Shown here: one piece after another, positions 1 to 6,560 of the stretch
Layout of the letters: the number at the start of each line of letters is the position of its first letter
How positions within the stretch are numbered: the stretch's first letter is position 1
Source: Candidatus Pelagibacter sp.
Lineage (GTDB): Bacteria; Pseudomonadota; Alphaproteobacteria; Pelagibacterales; Pelagibacteraceae
DNA length: 9,648 bases
Direction: 5' to 3'
NCBI GenBank assembly: GCA_028100865.1
Contig: JAOHJV010000016.1
Coordinates: forward strand, 1-9,648
Made by a program: the position numbers and the translations under genes
Notes under the pieces: model-generated
Seen by the model: only the letters and a program-made list of their open reading frames with translations
What the model was told of the DNA's origin: nothing
Database searches by the model: none

Positions 1-351
1 TTTTGTTGGGAGTGTTATTCTTGTGTAAAAGCTTGCCCTAATCATGCTATTGATGTTAGAGGTTATGCTGATTTTGCTCCAATGGGACATAGTGTTAGAG
101 TAAGAAGAGAAGAAGAAAAAGGGACTATTTCTTGGAAAATTAAATTTAGAAATGGAACTACAAAAGATTTTGTATCTCCAATTACTACAAAACCATGGGG
201 TAAATTTATTCCTAAACTTGCAGATGGTGATAAACCTAATCAAGGAGAGATTAATTCTCAAAGATTGTACACTGAGCCTGAAGGACTTAATATTGATGGT
301 GAATTACCAGTTGTTCCAAAAGACTCATTTAAAAAAGGAGTTTATTACTAA
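1..351 (+). CDS. aprB: Adenylylsulfate (APS) reductase beta subunit AprB, 5'-truncated
   Basis: This is the iron-sulfur subunit of dissimilatory APS reductase. It passes electrons between the AprA flavin and an external partner during interconversion of sulfite plus AMP with APS, in the cytoplasm. The frame is open from base 1, so the N-terminus lies outside the window; 116 residues are visible, against about 150 for the family. Visible residues 2-13 contain the ferredoxin motif CWECYSCVKACP, which supplies ligands for a [4Fe-4S] cluster. Its Trp (visible residue 3) aligns by my recollection with TrpB48 of the Archaeoglobus enzyme, placed between the cluster and FAD. The NHAIDVRGYADFAPMG stretch that follows is also characteristic of AprB. 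The C-terminal tail is the part that wraps around AprA in known structures. The first ATG in frame (base 82) falls after the cluster motif and is not the true start. The stop overlaps the aprA start by one base, implying translational coupling. Confidence 0.96.
   Translation, partial: FCWECYSCVKACPNHAIDVRGYADFAPMGHSVRVRREEEKGTISWKIKFRNGTTKDFVSPITTKPWGKFIPKLADGDKPNQGEINSQRLYTEPEGLNIDGELPVVPKDSFKKGVYY
336..340 (+). promoter_or_regulatory. Shine-Dalgarno site of aprA
   Basis: AGGAG lies inside the end of aprB, ten bases before the aprA ATG at 351. It is one of the few clear ribosome binding sites in the window. It fixes the aprA start at the codon that overlaps the aprB stop. Confidence 0.75.
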
Positions 352-2210
352 TGGCTAAGCATAAAACACATTATGAAGATTGCGATGTACTAGTCGTTGG
401 TGGTGGTATGGCAGGAACTGGTGCTACTTTTGAAGCTAGACACTGGGGTAGAGATATGAAAATTATTTGTGTTGAAAAAGCAAATATTGATAGAAGTGGA
501 GCCGTTGCTCAAGGTCTTTATGCGATCAACTGTTACATGGGAATGCAGTGGGGTGAAAACCAACCTGAAGACCACGTAAGATACGCGAGAAATGATTTAA
601 TGGGAATGGTTAGAGAAGATTTGGGTTATGATATGGCTCGTCACGTAGACTCAACGGTTCATATGTTTGATGAATGGGGTCTTCCTATGATGAAAAATGA
701 AGAAACTGGCAGATACCTTAGAGAGGGTAAATGGCAAATAATGATTCATGGTGAGAGTTATAAGCCTATCGTTGCAGAAGCTGCAAAAAAATCAGCTGAT
801 AAAATTTATAATAGAATTATGATCACCCATCTATTGATGGATGAGTCTCAAGAAAACAGAGTAGGTGGTGCTGTTGGATTTAATATGAGAACGGGTGATT
901 TCCATGTGTTTAGAGCAAAAGCTGTTATAGTTGCAGCTGGTGGTGCTTCTCACATATTCAAACCAAGAGCAGTTGGTGAAGGAATGGGAAGAACTTGGTA
1001 TGCACCTTGGAGTAATGGTTCAGCCTATGCTTTACCGATTGCAGCTGGAGCTAAAATGACACAAATGGAAAATAGAATTGTGTTATGTAGATTTAAAGAT
1101 GGATATGGACCAGTTGGAGCATATTTCTTACATTTAAAAACTTATACTCAAAATGCTAATGGTGAAAACTATGAGAAAAAATGGTACGACCAAACAAAAG
1201 AGCTTGTTGGTGAATATATTGATCATCACCCAACTCCAACTTGTTTAAGAAATCATGCATTTATTCAAGAAACGATGGCTGGTGGTGGACCAATTCATAT
1301 GGTTACTACTGAAGCTTTCCAAGACCCTCATTTAGAAACTGTTGGTTGGGAAAATTTCTTAGGTATGACAGTTGGTCAAGCAGTTGTTTGGGCATCTCAA
1401 AATATTGATCCAAAATATACAAATCCAGAATTAACAACATCTGAACCATATGTAATGGGTTCTCATGCTACATGTTCAGGAGCTTGGGTTAGTGGACCTG
1501 AGGATTTATCTCCACCAGAATATTTCTGGGGATATAATAGAATGCTTACAATTGATGGATTATTTGGAGCAGGCGATACTGTTGGTGGAAGCGCTCACAA
1601 ATTTTCATCAGGTTCTTTTACTGAAGGTAGATTAGCTGCAAAAGCTGCTGTTAAATATATTGAAGATAAAAAAGCAGAAGGCTTAAAAGTGACTGATAAG
1701 CAATGTGAAGATTTTAAAGAACAAGTATTTAAACCATTAGAGACTTACACTGTTGCTCAAAATGAAATTACTGGGGGAACAGTTTCTCCAAGTTATATCT
1801 CACCGATTCAAGGACTACAACGTCTACAAAGAATAATGGACGAGTATGTGGGTGGAATAGCTACTAATTATATGACTAATGCCAATATGCTCAAAAGAGG
1901 GTTAGAGCTTTTAACTTGGTTAGAAGAAGATCTTGAAAAAGTAGGTGCTGAAGATTACCACCAGCTTATGAGAGCTTGGGAGCTTAAACATAGGGCTATT
2001 ACTTCACAGTGTGTAACAGAGCATACAATGTTTAGAGAAGAAACTAGATGGCCTGGATATTACTATCGAGGAGATCACATGAAATTAGATGATGATAATT
2101 GGCATTGTTTAACAGTTTCAAGACGAGATCCTAAAACAGGTAAATTTAGTATGGAGAAAGTTCCTGTCTACCATATCGTAGATGAGAATGAGAAGAAAAA
2201 AGCATCTTAG
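351..2210 (+). CDS. aprA: Adenylylsulfate (APS) reductase alpha subunit AprA
   Basis: This is the flavoprotein subunit of dissimilatory APS reductase, of the succinate dehydrogenase/fumarate reductase flavoprotein superfamily. It is full length at 619 residues. The N-terminal dinucleotide fold has VLVVGGGMAGTGA (residues 13-25) and Glu42 ending the second strand, followed by the DRSGAVAQGLYAINCY segment typical of AprA. Arg247 (in VLCRFKDGYGP) and His372 (in GSHATCSGAW) sit in conserved blocks and are candidates for the known substrate-binding Arg and His; that assignment is inference. GLFGAGDTVGGSAHKFSSGSFTEGR is the C-terminal FAD-binding block, followed by a helical C-terminal domain. With Xsc and SuyAB nearby, the likely direction is oxidative: sulfite plus AMP to APS plus two electrons. 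ATP sulfurylase, which would release sulfate and ATP, is not in the window. SAR11 genomes are known to carry aprBA, where a sulfite-detoxifying role has been proposed instead of lithotrophy. Confidence 0.97.
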   Translation: MAKHKTHYEDCDVLVVGGGMAGTGATFEARHWGRDMKIICVEKANIDRSGAVAQGLYAINCYMGMQWGENQPEDHVRYARNDLMGMVREDLGYDMARHVDSTVHMFDEWGLPMMKNEETGRYLREGKWQIMIHGESYKPIVAEAAKKSADKIYNRIMITHLLMDESQENRVGGAVGFNMRTGDFHVFRAKAVIVAAGGASHIFKPRAVGEGMGRTWYAPWSNGSAYALPIAAGAKMTQMENRIVLCRFKDGYGPVGAYFLHLKTYTQNANGENYEKKWYDQTKELVGEYIDHHPTPTCLRNHAFIQETMAGGGPIHMVTTEAFQDPHLETVGWENFLGMTVGQAVVWASQNIDPKYTNPELTTSEPYVMGSHATCSGAWVSGPEDLSPPEYFWGYNRMLTIDGLFGAGDTVGGSAHKFSSGSFTEGRLAAKAAVKYIEDKKAEGLKVTDKQCEDFKEQVFKPLETYTVAQNEITGGTVSPSYISPIQGLQRLQRIMDEYVGGIATNYMTNANMLKRGLELLTWLEEDLEKVGAEDYHQLMRAWELKHRAITSQCVTEHTMFREETRWPGYYYRGDHMKLDDDNWHCLTVSRRDPKTGKFSMEKVPVYHIVDENEKKKAS

Positions 2211-2230
2211 TAAATTCTTATAATTAGCAT

Positions 2231-2581
2231 ATGGATATTTTATCAAAAAACGATGATGAGATATATGAACTAGCCAGGCCCATTTGGGATAATTTAGTTA
2301 GGTCATCTAATTTGAAAGATTATGGTGGATTTACCAAAGATTTTTCAACACAAATGCTATTTGGAGCTAATGAGGTAGAGCTTGGTAAGCAGTGGGCTAA
2401 CAACAAAATAATCACTAATTTAAAAGAAACATTCGAACCATTTGGCTGTCTTAGAAGAGGTGCTCATGTCACTGTCTTAATCAAACAGACCAATAAAGAA
2501 ATCTCAGGAGAATTTCTTGGTAGACTTGTTTTAGGTGAAGAAGATGGTGTGGTAAAAGTTTTTGGAGCTACAATTTATTAA
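2231..2581 (+). CDS. Unrecognised 116-residue protein downstream of aprBA
   Basis: I do not recognise this family. The protein is 116 residues, looks soluble, and has no signal peptide or membrane span. The N-terminal third looks helical (ILSKNDDEIYELARPIWDNLVRSS). The C-terminal half alternates like beta strands (GAHVTVLIKQTNKEISGEFLGRLVLGEEDGVVKVFGATIY). A helical start followed by a curved sheet is the order seen in small NTF2/SnoaL-like folds, but this is a weak guess from pattern alone. There is one Cys (73) and no metal or cofactor motif. It begins 20 bases after the aprA stop on the same strand with no clear Shine-Dalgarno site, so it is probably co-transcribed with aprBA and may act with the reductase. 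It does not resemble AprM or QmoABC, the usual electron-transfer partners encoded beside aprBA. Codon composition matches its neighbours, which supports a real gene. Confidence 0.8.
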   Translation: MDILSKNDDEIYELARPIWDNLVRSSNLKDYGGFTKDFSTQMLFGANEVELGKQWANNKIITNLKETFEPFGCLRRGAHVTVLIKQTNKEISGEFLGRLVLGEEDGVVKVFGATIY

Positions 2582-2613
2582 AATAAAAAAACTTCGAATA
2601 ATTAAGTATTTAT

Positions 2614-2641
2614 TTGACAAATAGAATCGTGGGTGTATTGA
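2614..2641 (+). promoter_or_regulatory. Weak candidate promoter before the 44-residue protein
   Basis: A perfect TTGACA (2614-2619) is followed after 16 bases by TATTGA (2636-2641), a poor -10 match. A second TTGACG at 2639-2644 has TATAAA 19 bases further on, inside the small gene. The first TTGACA is a full consensus match, but AT-rich DNA gives many chance -10 matches. The site is placed to drive the small membrane protein and possibly tauE. Confidence 0.3.
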
Positions 2642-2649
2642 CGGTTTAA

Positions 2650-2784
2650 ATGCATCTTTCAAATATAAAAATCATAAATAAAATCACTGAAGCTAAAGCC
2701 GTTATAATAAAAACAGGTATATTTATGAGCCTTGCTGCTTATTGGGGTGTTATTTTAGTTGGAACTTTTATCACATTTAACTAA
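2650..2784 (+). CDS. Probable 44-residue single-span membrane protein
   Basis: A complete short frame encodes 44 residues. A polar, Lys-rich N-terminus (MHLSNIKIINKITEAKAVII, residues 1-20) is followed by a hydrophobic segment (about residues 22-43: KTGIFMSLAAYWGVILVGTF and on) long enough for one membrane span, with positive charges on the N-terminal side. An in-frame stop lies directly before the ATG, so it cannot extend upstream. No Shine-Dalgarno site is visible. Support for a real gene: the frame fills an otherwise empty gap of about 230 bases, gives a coherent amphipathic-then-hydrophobic pattern, and ends at a stem-loop. I cannot assign a family. It could be a small accessory subunit of a membrane complex or of the adjacent TauE exporter; both are guesses. 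Confidence 0.62.
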   Translation: MHLSNIKIINKITEAKAVIIKTGIFMSLAAYWGVILVGTFITFN

Positions 2785-2812
2785 GTTGTTTTTTAACAAC
2801 TTTTAAATTTTT
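2783..2812 (+). terminator. Stem-loop with T-rich tail, possible terminator
   Basis: AAGTTGTT (2783-2790) and AACAACTT (2795-2802) form a perfect 8-bp stem around a TTTT loop, followed by TTAAATTTTT. The stem starts within the stop codon of the 44-residue gene, as expected for an intrinsic terminator, although it contains only two G-C pairs and the T-run is interrupted. It ends ten bases before the tauE ATG, so it could instead affect translation of tauE. Confidence 0.45.
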
Positions 2813-3892
2813 ATGGACGTATTTTTACCCATAGCACAAGTCTTTGTTAATCCTATTGAAATACTTTTATTAAGTGCAATTGTTGGAGTACTTTCTGGTT
2901 TGTTTGGTGTGGGAGGTGGTTTTTTAATGACACCGTTTCTAATTTTTTTAGGTGTTCCCCCAGCATATGCGGTCGCTAACGAAGCTAACAATATTTTAGC
3001 TACATCAGTATCAGGATCTACAACTCATTATTTAAAAAATACTTTAGATTATAAAATGGGTTTCATGATTGTCATTGGTGGAACAATTGGAACTGCTTTA
3101 GGGATTTACACTTTTACATATTTTAAAGGTATAGGAAAAATAGATACAGTTATTTCTTTAGCCTATATGTATATACTTGCAATCATTGGTACATTAATGT
3201 TGGTAGAAAGTCTTAGAGAAATAGACAGAGCCAAGAGAAATATCGTAATTAAAAAAAAATTACATGTACATTATTGGATTCATGGTCTTCCATTACGAAT
3301 GAGATTTCCAAAATCAAAGTTATATGAAAGTATATTTACGCCAATTTTGATAGGTTTATTGGTGGGATTTATTGCAGCAATCATGGGTATAGGGGGTGCT
3401 TTTATTTTAGTGCCTGCAATGATTTATATTATTAAAATGCCAACAAGACTAGTTCCAGGAACTTCTTTATTTGTAACAATATTTGTAAGTGTCATTGTAA
3501 CATTTTTGCACTCATTTAATTATGGTTCAATAGATCTATTGTTAGTAGTGATGTTAGTTGTGGGATCTATTATTGGTGTTCAAATTGGACAAAAACTAGG
3601 TGAAAAAATTGACAGTTCAGGATTAAGAGCGTTATTAGCTATTTTGTTATTAGTAGTTGGGATTGCAATTGCCTATGAAACTTTTTTTGTCGAACAATCA
3701 CTCGTAGAAATATCAAGTGTATCTAATTCAGATTTAAATTTTTTCTCAAAATTCATTAAAGAATTTTCAAATGATATGCCATTCTTTTATGGATTGTTTT
3801 CAATTATGTTTGCTATTCTTTTAGGTGTTGGTGCGGCATTTATCAGAAGATTTTTTTCAAACTTTAAGAAAAAAATGTTAATGAAATCTTAA
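2813..3892 (+). CDS. tauE: TauE/SafE-family sulfite/organosulfonate exporter (DUF81)
   Basis: This is a polytopic inner-membrane protein of 359 residues, of the TauE/SafE family whose members near sulfonate genes are held to export sulfite. It has the family's two-repeat build. Repeat one carries GLFGVGGGF (residues 29-37) then PPAYAVANEANN. Repeat two carries GFIAAIMGIGGAF (about 185-197) then PTRLVPGTSLF. The repeats are joined by a basic loop with HYWIHGLPLRMRFPKSKLYES. About 50 residues beyond the usual core end in a further hydrophobic segment (FYGLFSIMFAILLGVGAAF) and a Lys/Arg-rich tail, which makes it longer than many family members. The start at 2813 leaves a sensible N-terminus just before the first span, but there is no Shine-Dalgarno site. 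Substrate assignment as sulfite comes from the neighbouring Xsc, SuyAB and AprBA genes; the family also has members with other or unknown substrates. Confidence 0.92.
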   Translation: MDVFLPIAQVFVNPIEILLLSAIVGVLSGLFGVGGGFLMTPFLIFLGVPPAYAVANEANNILATSVSGSTTHYLKNTLDYKMGFMIVIGGTIGTALGIYTFTYFKGIGKIDTVISLAYMYILAIIGTLMLVESLREIDRAKRNIVIKKKLHVHYWIHGLPLRMRFPKSKLYESIFTPILIGLLVGFIAAIMGIGGAFILVPAMIYIIKMPTRLVPGTSLFVTIFVSVIVTFLHSFNYGSIDLLLVVMLVVGSIIGVQIGQKLGEKIDSSGLRALLAILLLVVGIAIAYETFFVEQSLVEISSVSNSDLNFFSKFIKEFSNDMPFFYGLFSIMFAILLGVGAAFIRRFFSNFKKKMLMKS

Positions 3893-3900
3893 GTTTAAGT

Positions 3901-4986
3901 TTAATAAATAAATTTAATTAAAATTTCAATATATATCAGACTTATAAAACCAACTGTAATAGCTGCAATCAAGCCTACTACAAAGGGTTTATAACCCATC
4001 GATTTTAATTCACTTAAGTTAATTGAAATACCTACAGCAGCCATAGCCATAGTTAAAAATACTGTTGCTAAAGTTTTTAAATATCCGATTAAGTTAACCC
4101 AAAGACCATAATTATTGCTATCAGCTGTAAAAAACTGATCTCCAATATTTCTTATAATAATCATTCCTATGAAACCAATCACAAAATATGGAAAAATACT
4201 TAAAATAGAGTAATTTTGACCTTTTAATTCACCTCGATTATATAAAAAAGCAAACAAAGGTATTAAAATTACTAAAAAAGTATTTCTTATTAGCTTGGTT
4301 ACAGTTGCAACATTTAATGTTTCAGGACTATTAAATTGTTGATCATAAATTAACCCAGCTGCTGCAACTTGAGATGTCTCATGAATTGATGTTCCTAAAA
4401 ATAAACCAATTTTTAAAGAATCATTGTCAAAATACCATTCAGCAAAATACGGATAAACAATCATTGCAATTACTCCAAATAATGTAATGTTTGCAATGGC
4501 GTATGCTACTTCTGATTTTTTTGCATTGATAACTGGTGCTGTTGCAACTATAGCGGTTGCTCCACAAACACTTGTACCTATAGCTATTAAATAAGACATT
4601 TTTGATGAGATAGACACCTTCTTAATCAATAATTTTACAAGTATTAATACACCCACTATACAACAAATAATTAGAGGAATTGCAATTGATCCAAATTTAA
4701 TAAGTTCTTCAAAACTCAATCTTATTCCTAAAAAAATAATTCCTAACTTTAAAATATATTGTTGCGTAAAATCTAAACCAACCATCATACCTGGTCTTGG
4801 TGTGAATGCATTACCCATTAAAATTCCAAGTAAAATTGCAATTAAAACTGTTGAAATTGGACTTTTAGGAGTACCAAAAATTTCTATAGCTAAAAGATTA
4901 TTTATTCCTTGAGAGAACAAGCAAAATACTAAAGCTAAAATAATACCTGGTAAAATTGACTTTAGGTATTGGAAATTAATAGGCAC
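3901..4986 (-). CDS. suyZ: YeiH/UPF0324-family putative sulfate exporter
   Basis: This is a 361-residue inner-membrane protein with roughly ten hydrophobic spans, of the YeiH (UPF0324) or putative sulfate exporter family. Family blocks visible are LGIIFLGIRLS (about 81-91), GTSVCGATAIVATAPVI (137-153), GTSIHETSQVAAAG (198-211) and, near the C-terminus, FLTMAMAAVGISINL. Members encoded beside sulfonate-cleaving enzymes (SuyZ, TauZ) are proposed to export the sulfate made from released sulfite; transport is not proven for most of the family. It starts with GTG eight bases after the suyB stop, with no clear Shine-Dalgarno site, so it is probably the last gene of a suyA-suyB-exporter operon and translationally dependent on suyB. 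No ATG start is available upstream before an in-frame stop. The symbol suyZ is given from family plus position and is tentative. It converges on tauE with an eight-base gap and no obvious shared terminator. Confidence 0.87.
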   Translation of the reverse strand: MPINFQYLKSILPGIILALVFCLFSQGINNLLAIEIFGTPKSPISTVLIAILLGILMGNAFTPRPGMMVGLDFTQQYILKLGIIFLGIRLSFEELIKFGSIAIPLIICCIVGVLILVKLLIKKVSISSKMSYLIAIGTSVCGATAIVATAPVINAKKSEVAYAIANITLFGVIAMIVYPYFAEWYFDNDSLKIGLFLGTSIHETSQVAAAGLIYDQQFNSPETLNVATVTKLIRNTFLVILIPLFAFLYNRGELKGQNYSILSIFPYFVIGFIGMIIIRNIGDQFFTADSNNYGLWVNLIGYLKTLATVFLTMAMAAVGISINLSELKSMGYKPFVVGLIAAITVGFISLIYIEILIKFIY

Positions 4987-4994
4987 AGAAGATC

Positions 4995-6161
4995 TTATGC
5001 ACTTCTATAAAGCTTAGTCATCACAAATTCTTTGTGACCTAAAGCTTCAGCACAAGTTAATCTTCCGTTAGCAACTTTCAAAGTAGTTTTGATTAACTCA
5101 TCTCCAGCTTGAGACATATTCATTTCACGAGTTAAGATTTTTGAAACATCGCAATCAATATGTTCACCCATACCTTTAACAGTTAATGGATTTGCAGTTA
5201 ACTTAACAACTGGCTCAATCGGGTTACCAACAATGTTACCTTGTCCAGTTGGGAATAAGTGAATATTAAATCCTGCTGCAGCTTGAAGTGTTACACATTC
5301 TGCTGCTGCTGAAGATGTATCCATAAAGTATAAACCTTTACCTTTAGTTGGCTCTTCTGCTGGTTCTAAAACATCAATAAATTTACAATTTCCAATTTTC
5401 TGAAAATTTCCAAAAGCTTTTTCTTCAATTGTAGTTAACCCACCAGCAATATTTCCTGCTGTTGGTTGGCTTTCTGAAAGGTCATCTGTTGCTTCTTTTA
5501 AAATAAAATCATTATAAGAATTCCACGTTTTCATGAATTTGTCTGAAGCCTCAGGAGTTGCACCTCTAGTTGCACAAACTTGTTCAGCACCAGTTAGCTC
5601 TGAGGTTTCTCCAAAACATAAATGAACACCCATTGGCTCTAATTTATCCATTAGATTACCAACTGTTGGGTTAGCGGCTAATCCAGATGTTGTATCAGAC
5701 TCTCCACATTTTACTGAGATCCAAAGATCACTCATTGGGCACTCTTCTCTTTGTTTTTCAGAAGCCCACATCACAAATTCTTGAGCTTTTTTAGAGGCTT
5801 TCATTGTAGTTCCAATGTCACCGGTTCTCTCTATATGAAATCCTTCAACTGGTTTTCCAGTTTTAGCAATACCATCTACAATTTTTTTAGTCCATTTTGG
5901 CTCAATACCAATAACGATTACTGCAGCAACATTAGGATTGCAGCCAGTTCCAATCATAGTTCTAAAATGAAGTTCTAAATCAGCTCCAAATTGAAGTCTT
6001 CCATATGAATGGGGTAGAGCGATTGTTCCTTTAATATTATTTGCGACTGCTTCAGCACATGCATTTGAAATGTCATCAACTGGAAGAATAATTACGTGAT
6101 TTCTTGTACCAGCTCTGCCATTTTCTCTTTTGTAACCTAAAAAACTTTTTGGAATTTCCAT
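4995..6161 (-). CDS. suyB: (2R)-3-sulfolactate sulfo-lyase large subunit SuyB
   Basis: This is the large catalytic subunit of a lyase of the UxaA/altronate dehydratase large-subunit family, 388 residues. With SuyA it splits 3-sulfolactate into pyruvate and sulfite in the cytoplasm. Visible blocks in order are [21 protein letters not shown] (7-27), [17 protein letters not shown] (71-87), [24 protein letters not shown] (151 onwards; Cys74 and Cys152 are candidate metal-site residues), an ETSELTGAE region, and [24 protein letters not shown] near the C-terminus. Homologous sugar-acid dehydratases (altronate, galactarate) are the alternative. SuyB is preferred because the small subunit is a separate gene just upstream and xsc, aprBA and two sulfur-oxyanion exporters surround it. 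Purely from sequence the substrate is not certain. The ATG follows the suyA stop after four bases, so the two subunits are likely made in step. Confidence 0.88.
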   Translation of the reverse strand: MEIPKSFLGYKRENGRAGTRNHVIILPVDDISNACAEAVANNIKGTIALPHSYGRLQFGADLELHFRTMIGTGCNPNVAAVIVIGIEPKWTKKIVDGIAKTGKPVEGFHIERTGDIGTTMKASKKAQEFVMWASEKQREECPMSDLWISVKCGESDTTSGLAANPTVGNLMDKLEPMGVHLCFGETSELTGAEQVCATRGATPEASDKFMKTWNSYNDFILKEATDDLSESQPTAGNIAGGLTTIEEKAFGNFQKIGNCKFIDVLEPAEEPTKGKGLYFMDTSSAAAECVTLQAAAGFNIHLFPTGQGNIVGNPIEPVVKLTANPLTVKGMGEHIDCDVSKILTREMNMSQAGDELIKTTLKVANGRLTCAEALGHKEFVMTKLYRSA

Positions 6162-6165
6162 ACTA

Positions 6166-6450
6166 TTACCACTTCTTTGTTTTTACATTGTGAACATGAA
6201 CATGCTCACCTTTTTTAATTGACTTCACAACTTTACCTATATCATGACCATATTTAAGGATTGTGTCACCTTCATTTAGATCGGTCATTGCAATTTTATG
6301 CCCTAAAGGGATCTCGTCCATAGATTGAATTTTAGTTGAACTGTCATCTTCCATTATCCAGCAAGCACAGTCTTGTTTTGGAGTTATTTTTTCAATAACA
6401 ACTACTCCAACGTTGTCTTTCTTATCATGTATAATTATATCTGTTGCCAT
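6166..6450 (-). CDS. suyA: (2R)-3-sulfolactate sulfo-lyase small subunit SuyA
   Basis: This is a 94-residue SAF-domain protein, the small subunit matching SuyB. The fold is recognisable from [16 protein letters not shown] at the N-terminus, [28 protein letters not shown] in the middle and [16 protein letters not shown] at the end. The last two are standard for the SAF domain of UxaA-type dehydratases, where it is fused to or encoded beside the large domain. Here it is a separate gene, as in known suyAB pairs. It is the first gene of the minus-strand operon and reads away from xsc. No strong Shine-Dalgarno site precedes the ATG. Confidence 0.89.
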   Translation of the reverse strand: MATDIIIHDKKDNVGVVVIEKITPKQDCACWIMEDDSSTKIQSMDEIPLGHKIAMTDLNEGDTILKYGHDIGKVVKSIKKGEHVHVHNVKTKKW

Positions 6451-6469
6451 ATCGTGTCGATTTGTTTGT

Positions 6470-6497
6470 TTGAAATTTTTAAATTCTTATATATTAA
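6470..6497 (+). promoter_or_regulatory. Candidate promoter for xsc
   Basis: TTGAAA (6470-6475) and TATTAA (6492-6497) are 16 bases apart on the plus strand and overlap the -10 region proposed for suyA on the other strand. The remaining part of the 110-base gap (6451-6560) is AT-rich, with short A/T inverted repeats only and no convincing operator. A less likely alternative -10 is TATACA at 6537-6542, but that would leave almost no leader ahead of the Shine-Dalgarno site. Confidence 0.35.
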
Positions 6498-6513
6498 TCG
6501 CATAAATTAACAA
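6486..6513 (-). promoter_or_regulatory. Candidate promoter for suyA-suyB-exporter operon
   Basis: Reading the minus strand, TTGTTA (6508-6513) and TATAAG (6486-6491) are separated by 16 bases. They would start transcription a short distance before the suyA ATG, leaving a leader of roughly 30 bases. The -10 matches consensus at five of six positions and the -35 at four of six. Confidence 0.42.
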
Positions 6514-6544
6514 ACGAATTTTAAAAAATTTTAATTTATACATT

Positions 6545-6551
6545 AGAGAGG
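6545..6551 (+). promoter_or_regulatory. Shine-Dalgarno site of xsc
   Basis: AGAGAGG lies nine bases before the ATG at 6561. It selects that start over the in-frame ATG three codons later, and over the out-of-frame ATG at 6553. Confidence 0.75.
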
Positions 6552-6560
6552 TATGGTTTT

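Noticed and set aside
152..358. Plus-strand open frame of 68 codons overlapping aprB
   Set aside because: It is a shifted frame of aprB, low in complexity and Leu-rich, with no start signal; aprB itself has the conserved residues.
390..575. Minus-strand open frame of 61 codons inside aprA
   Set aside because: It lies wholly within aprA, whose protein is clearly conserved; the frame encodes no recognisable pattern.
2579..2615. A/T-rich short inverted repeats after the 116-residue gene, as a possible aprBA terminator
   Set aside because: Arms are about five A/T-only pairs with long spacing, as expected by chance in this composition.
2803..2991. Minus-strand open frame of 62 codons opposite the start of tauE
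   Set aside because: It is antisense to the conserved glycine-rich first repeat of tauE and looks like a shadow of that coding bias.
3861..3900. Possible bidirectional terminator between tauE and the YeiH-type exporter
   Set aside because: ACTTTAAG and CTTAAGT pair imperfectly across a wide loop inside the tauE end; no strong stem or clean T-run exists in the eight-base gap.
5751..5978. Plus-strand open frame of 75 codons inside suyB
   Set aside because: It is antisense to suyB, rich in Ser, Phe and Asn as expected for the complement of AT-rich coding DNA, with no independent support.
4995..6450. Altronate or galactarate dehydratase instead of SuyAB
   Set aside because: The fold family is the same, but the separate SAF subunit, the neighbouring xsc and aprBA, and the sulfur-oxyanion exporters make a sulfo-lyase the better call; it remains a minor alternative.
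6492..6534. Short A/T inverted repeats (TTAAT/ATTAA and AATTTT/AAAATT) in the suyA-xsc gap as operators
   Set aside because: They are low-complexity A/T words with no specific bases and occur throughout this DNA, so they cannot be called regulator sites.
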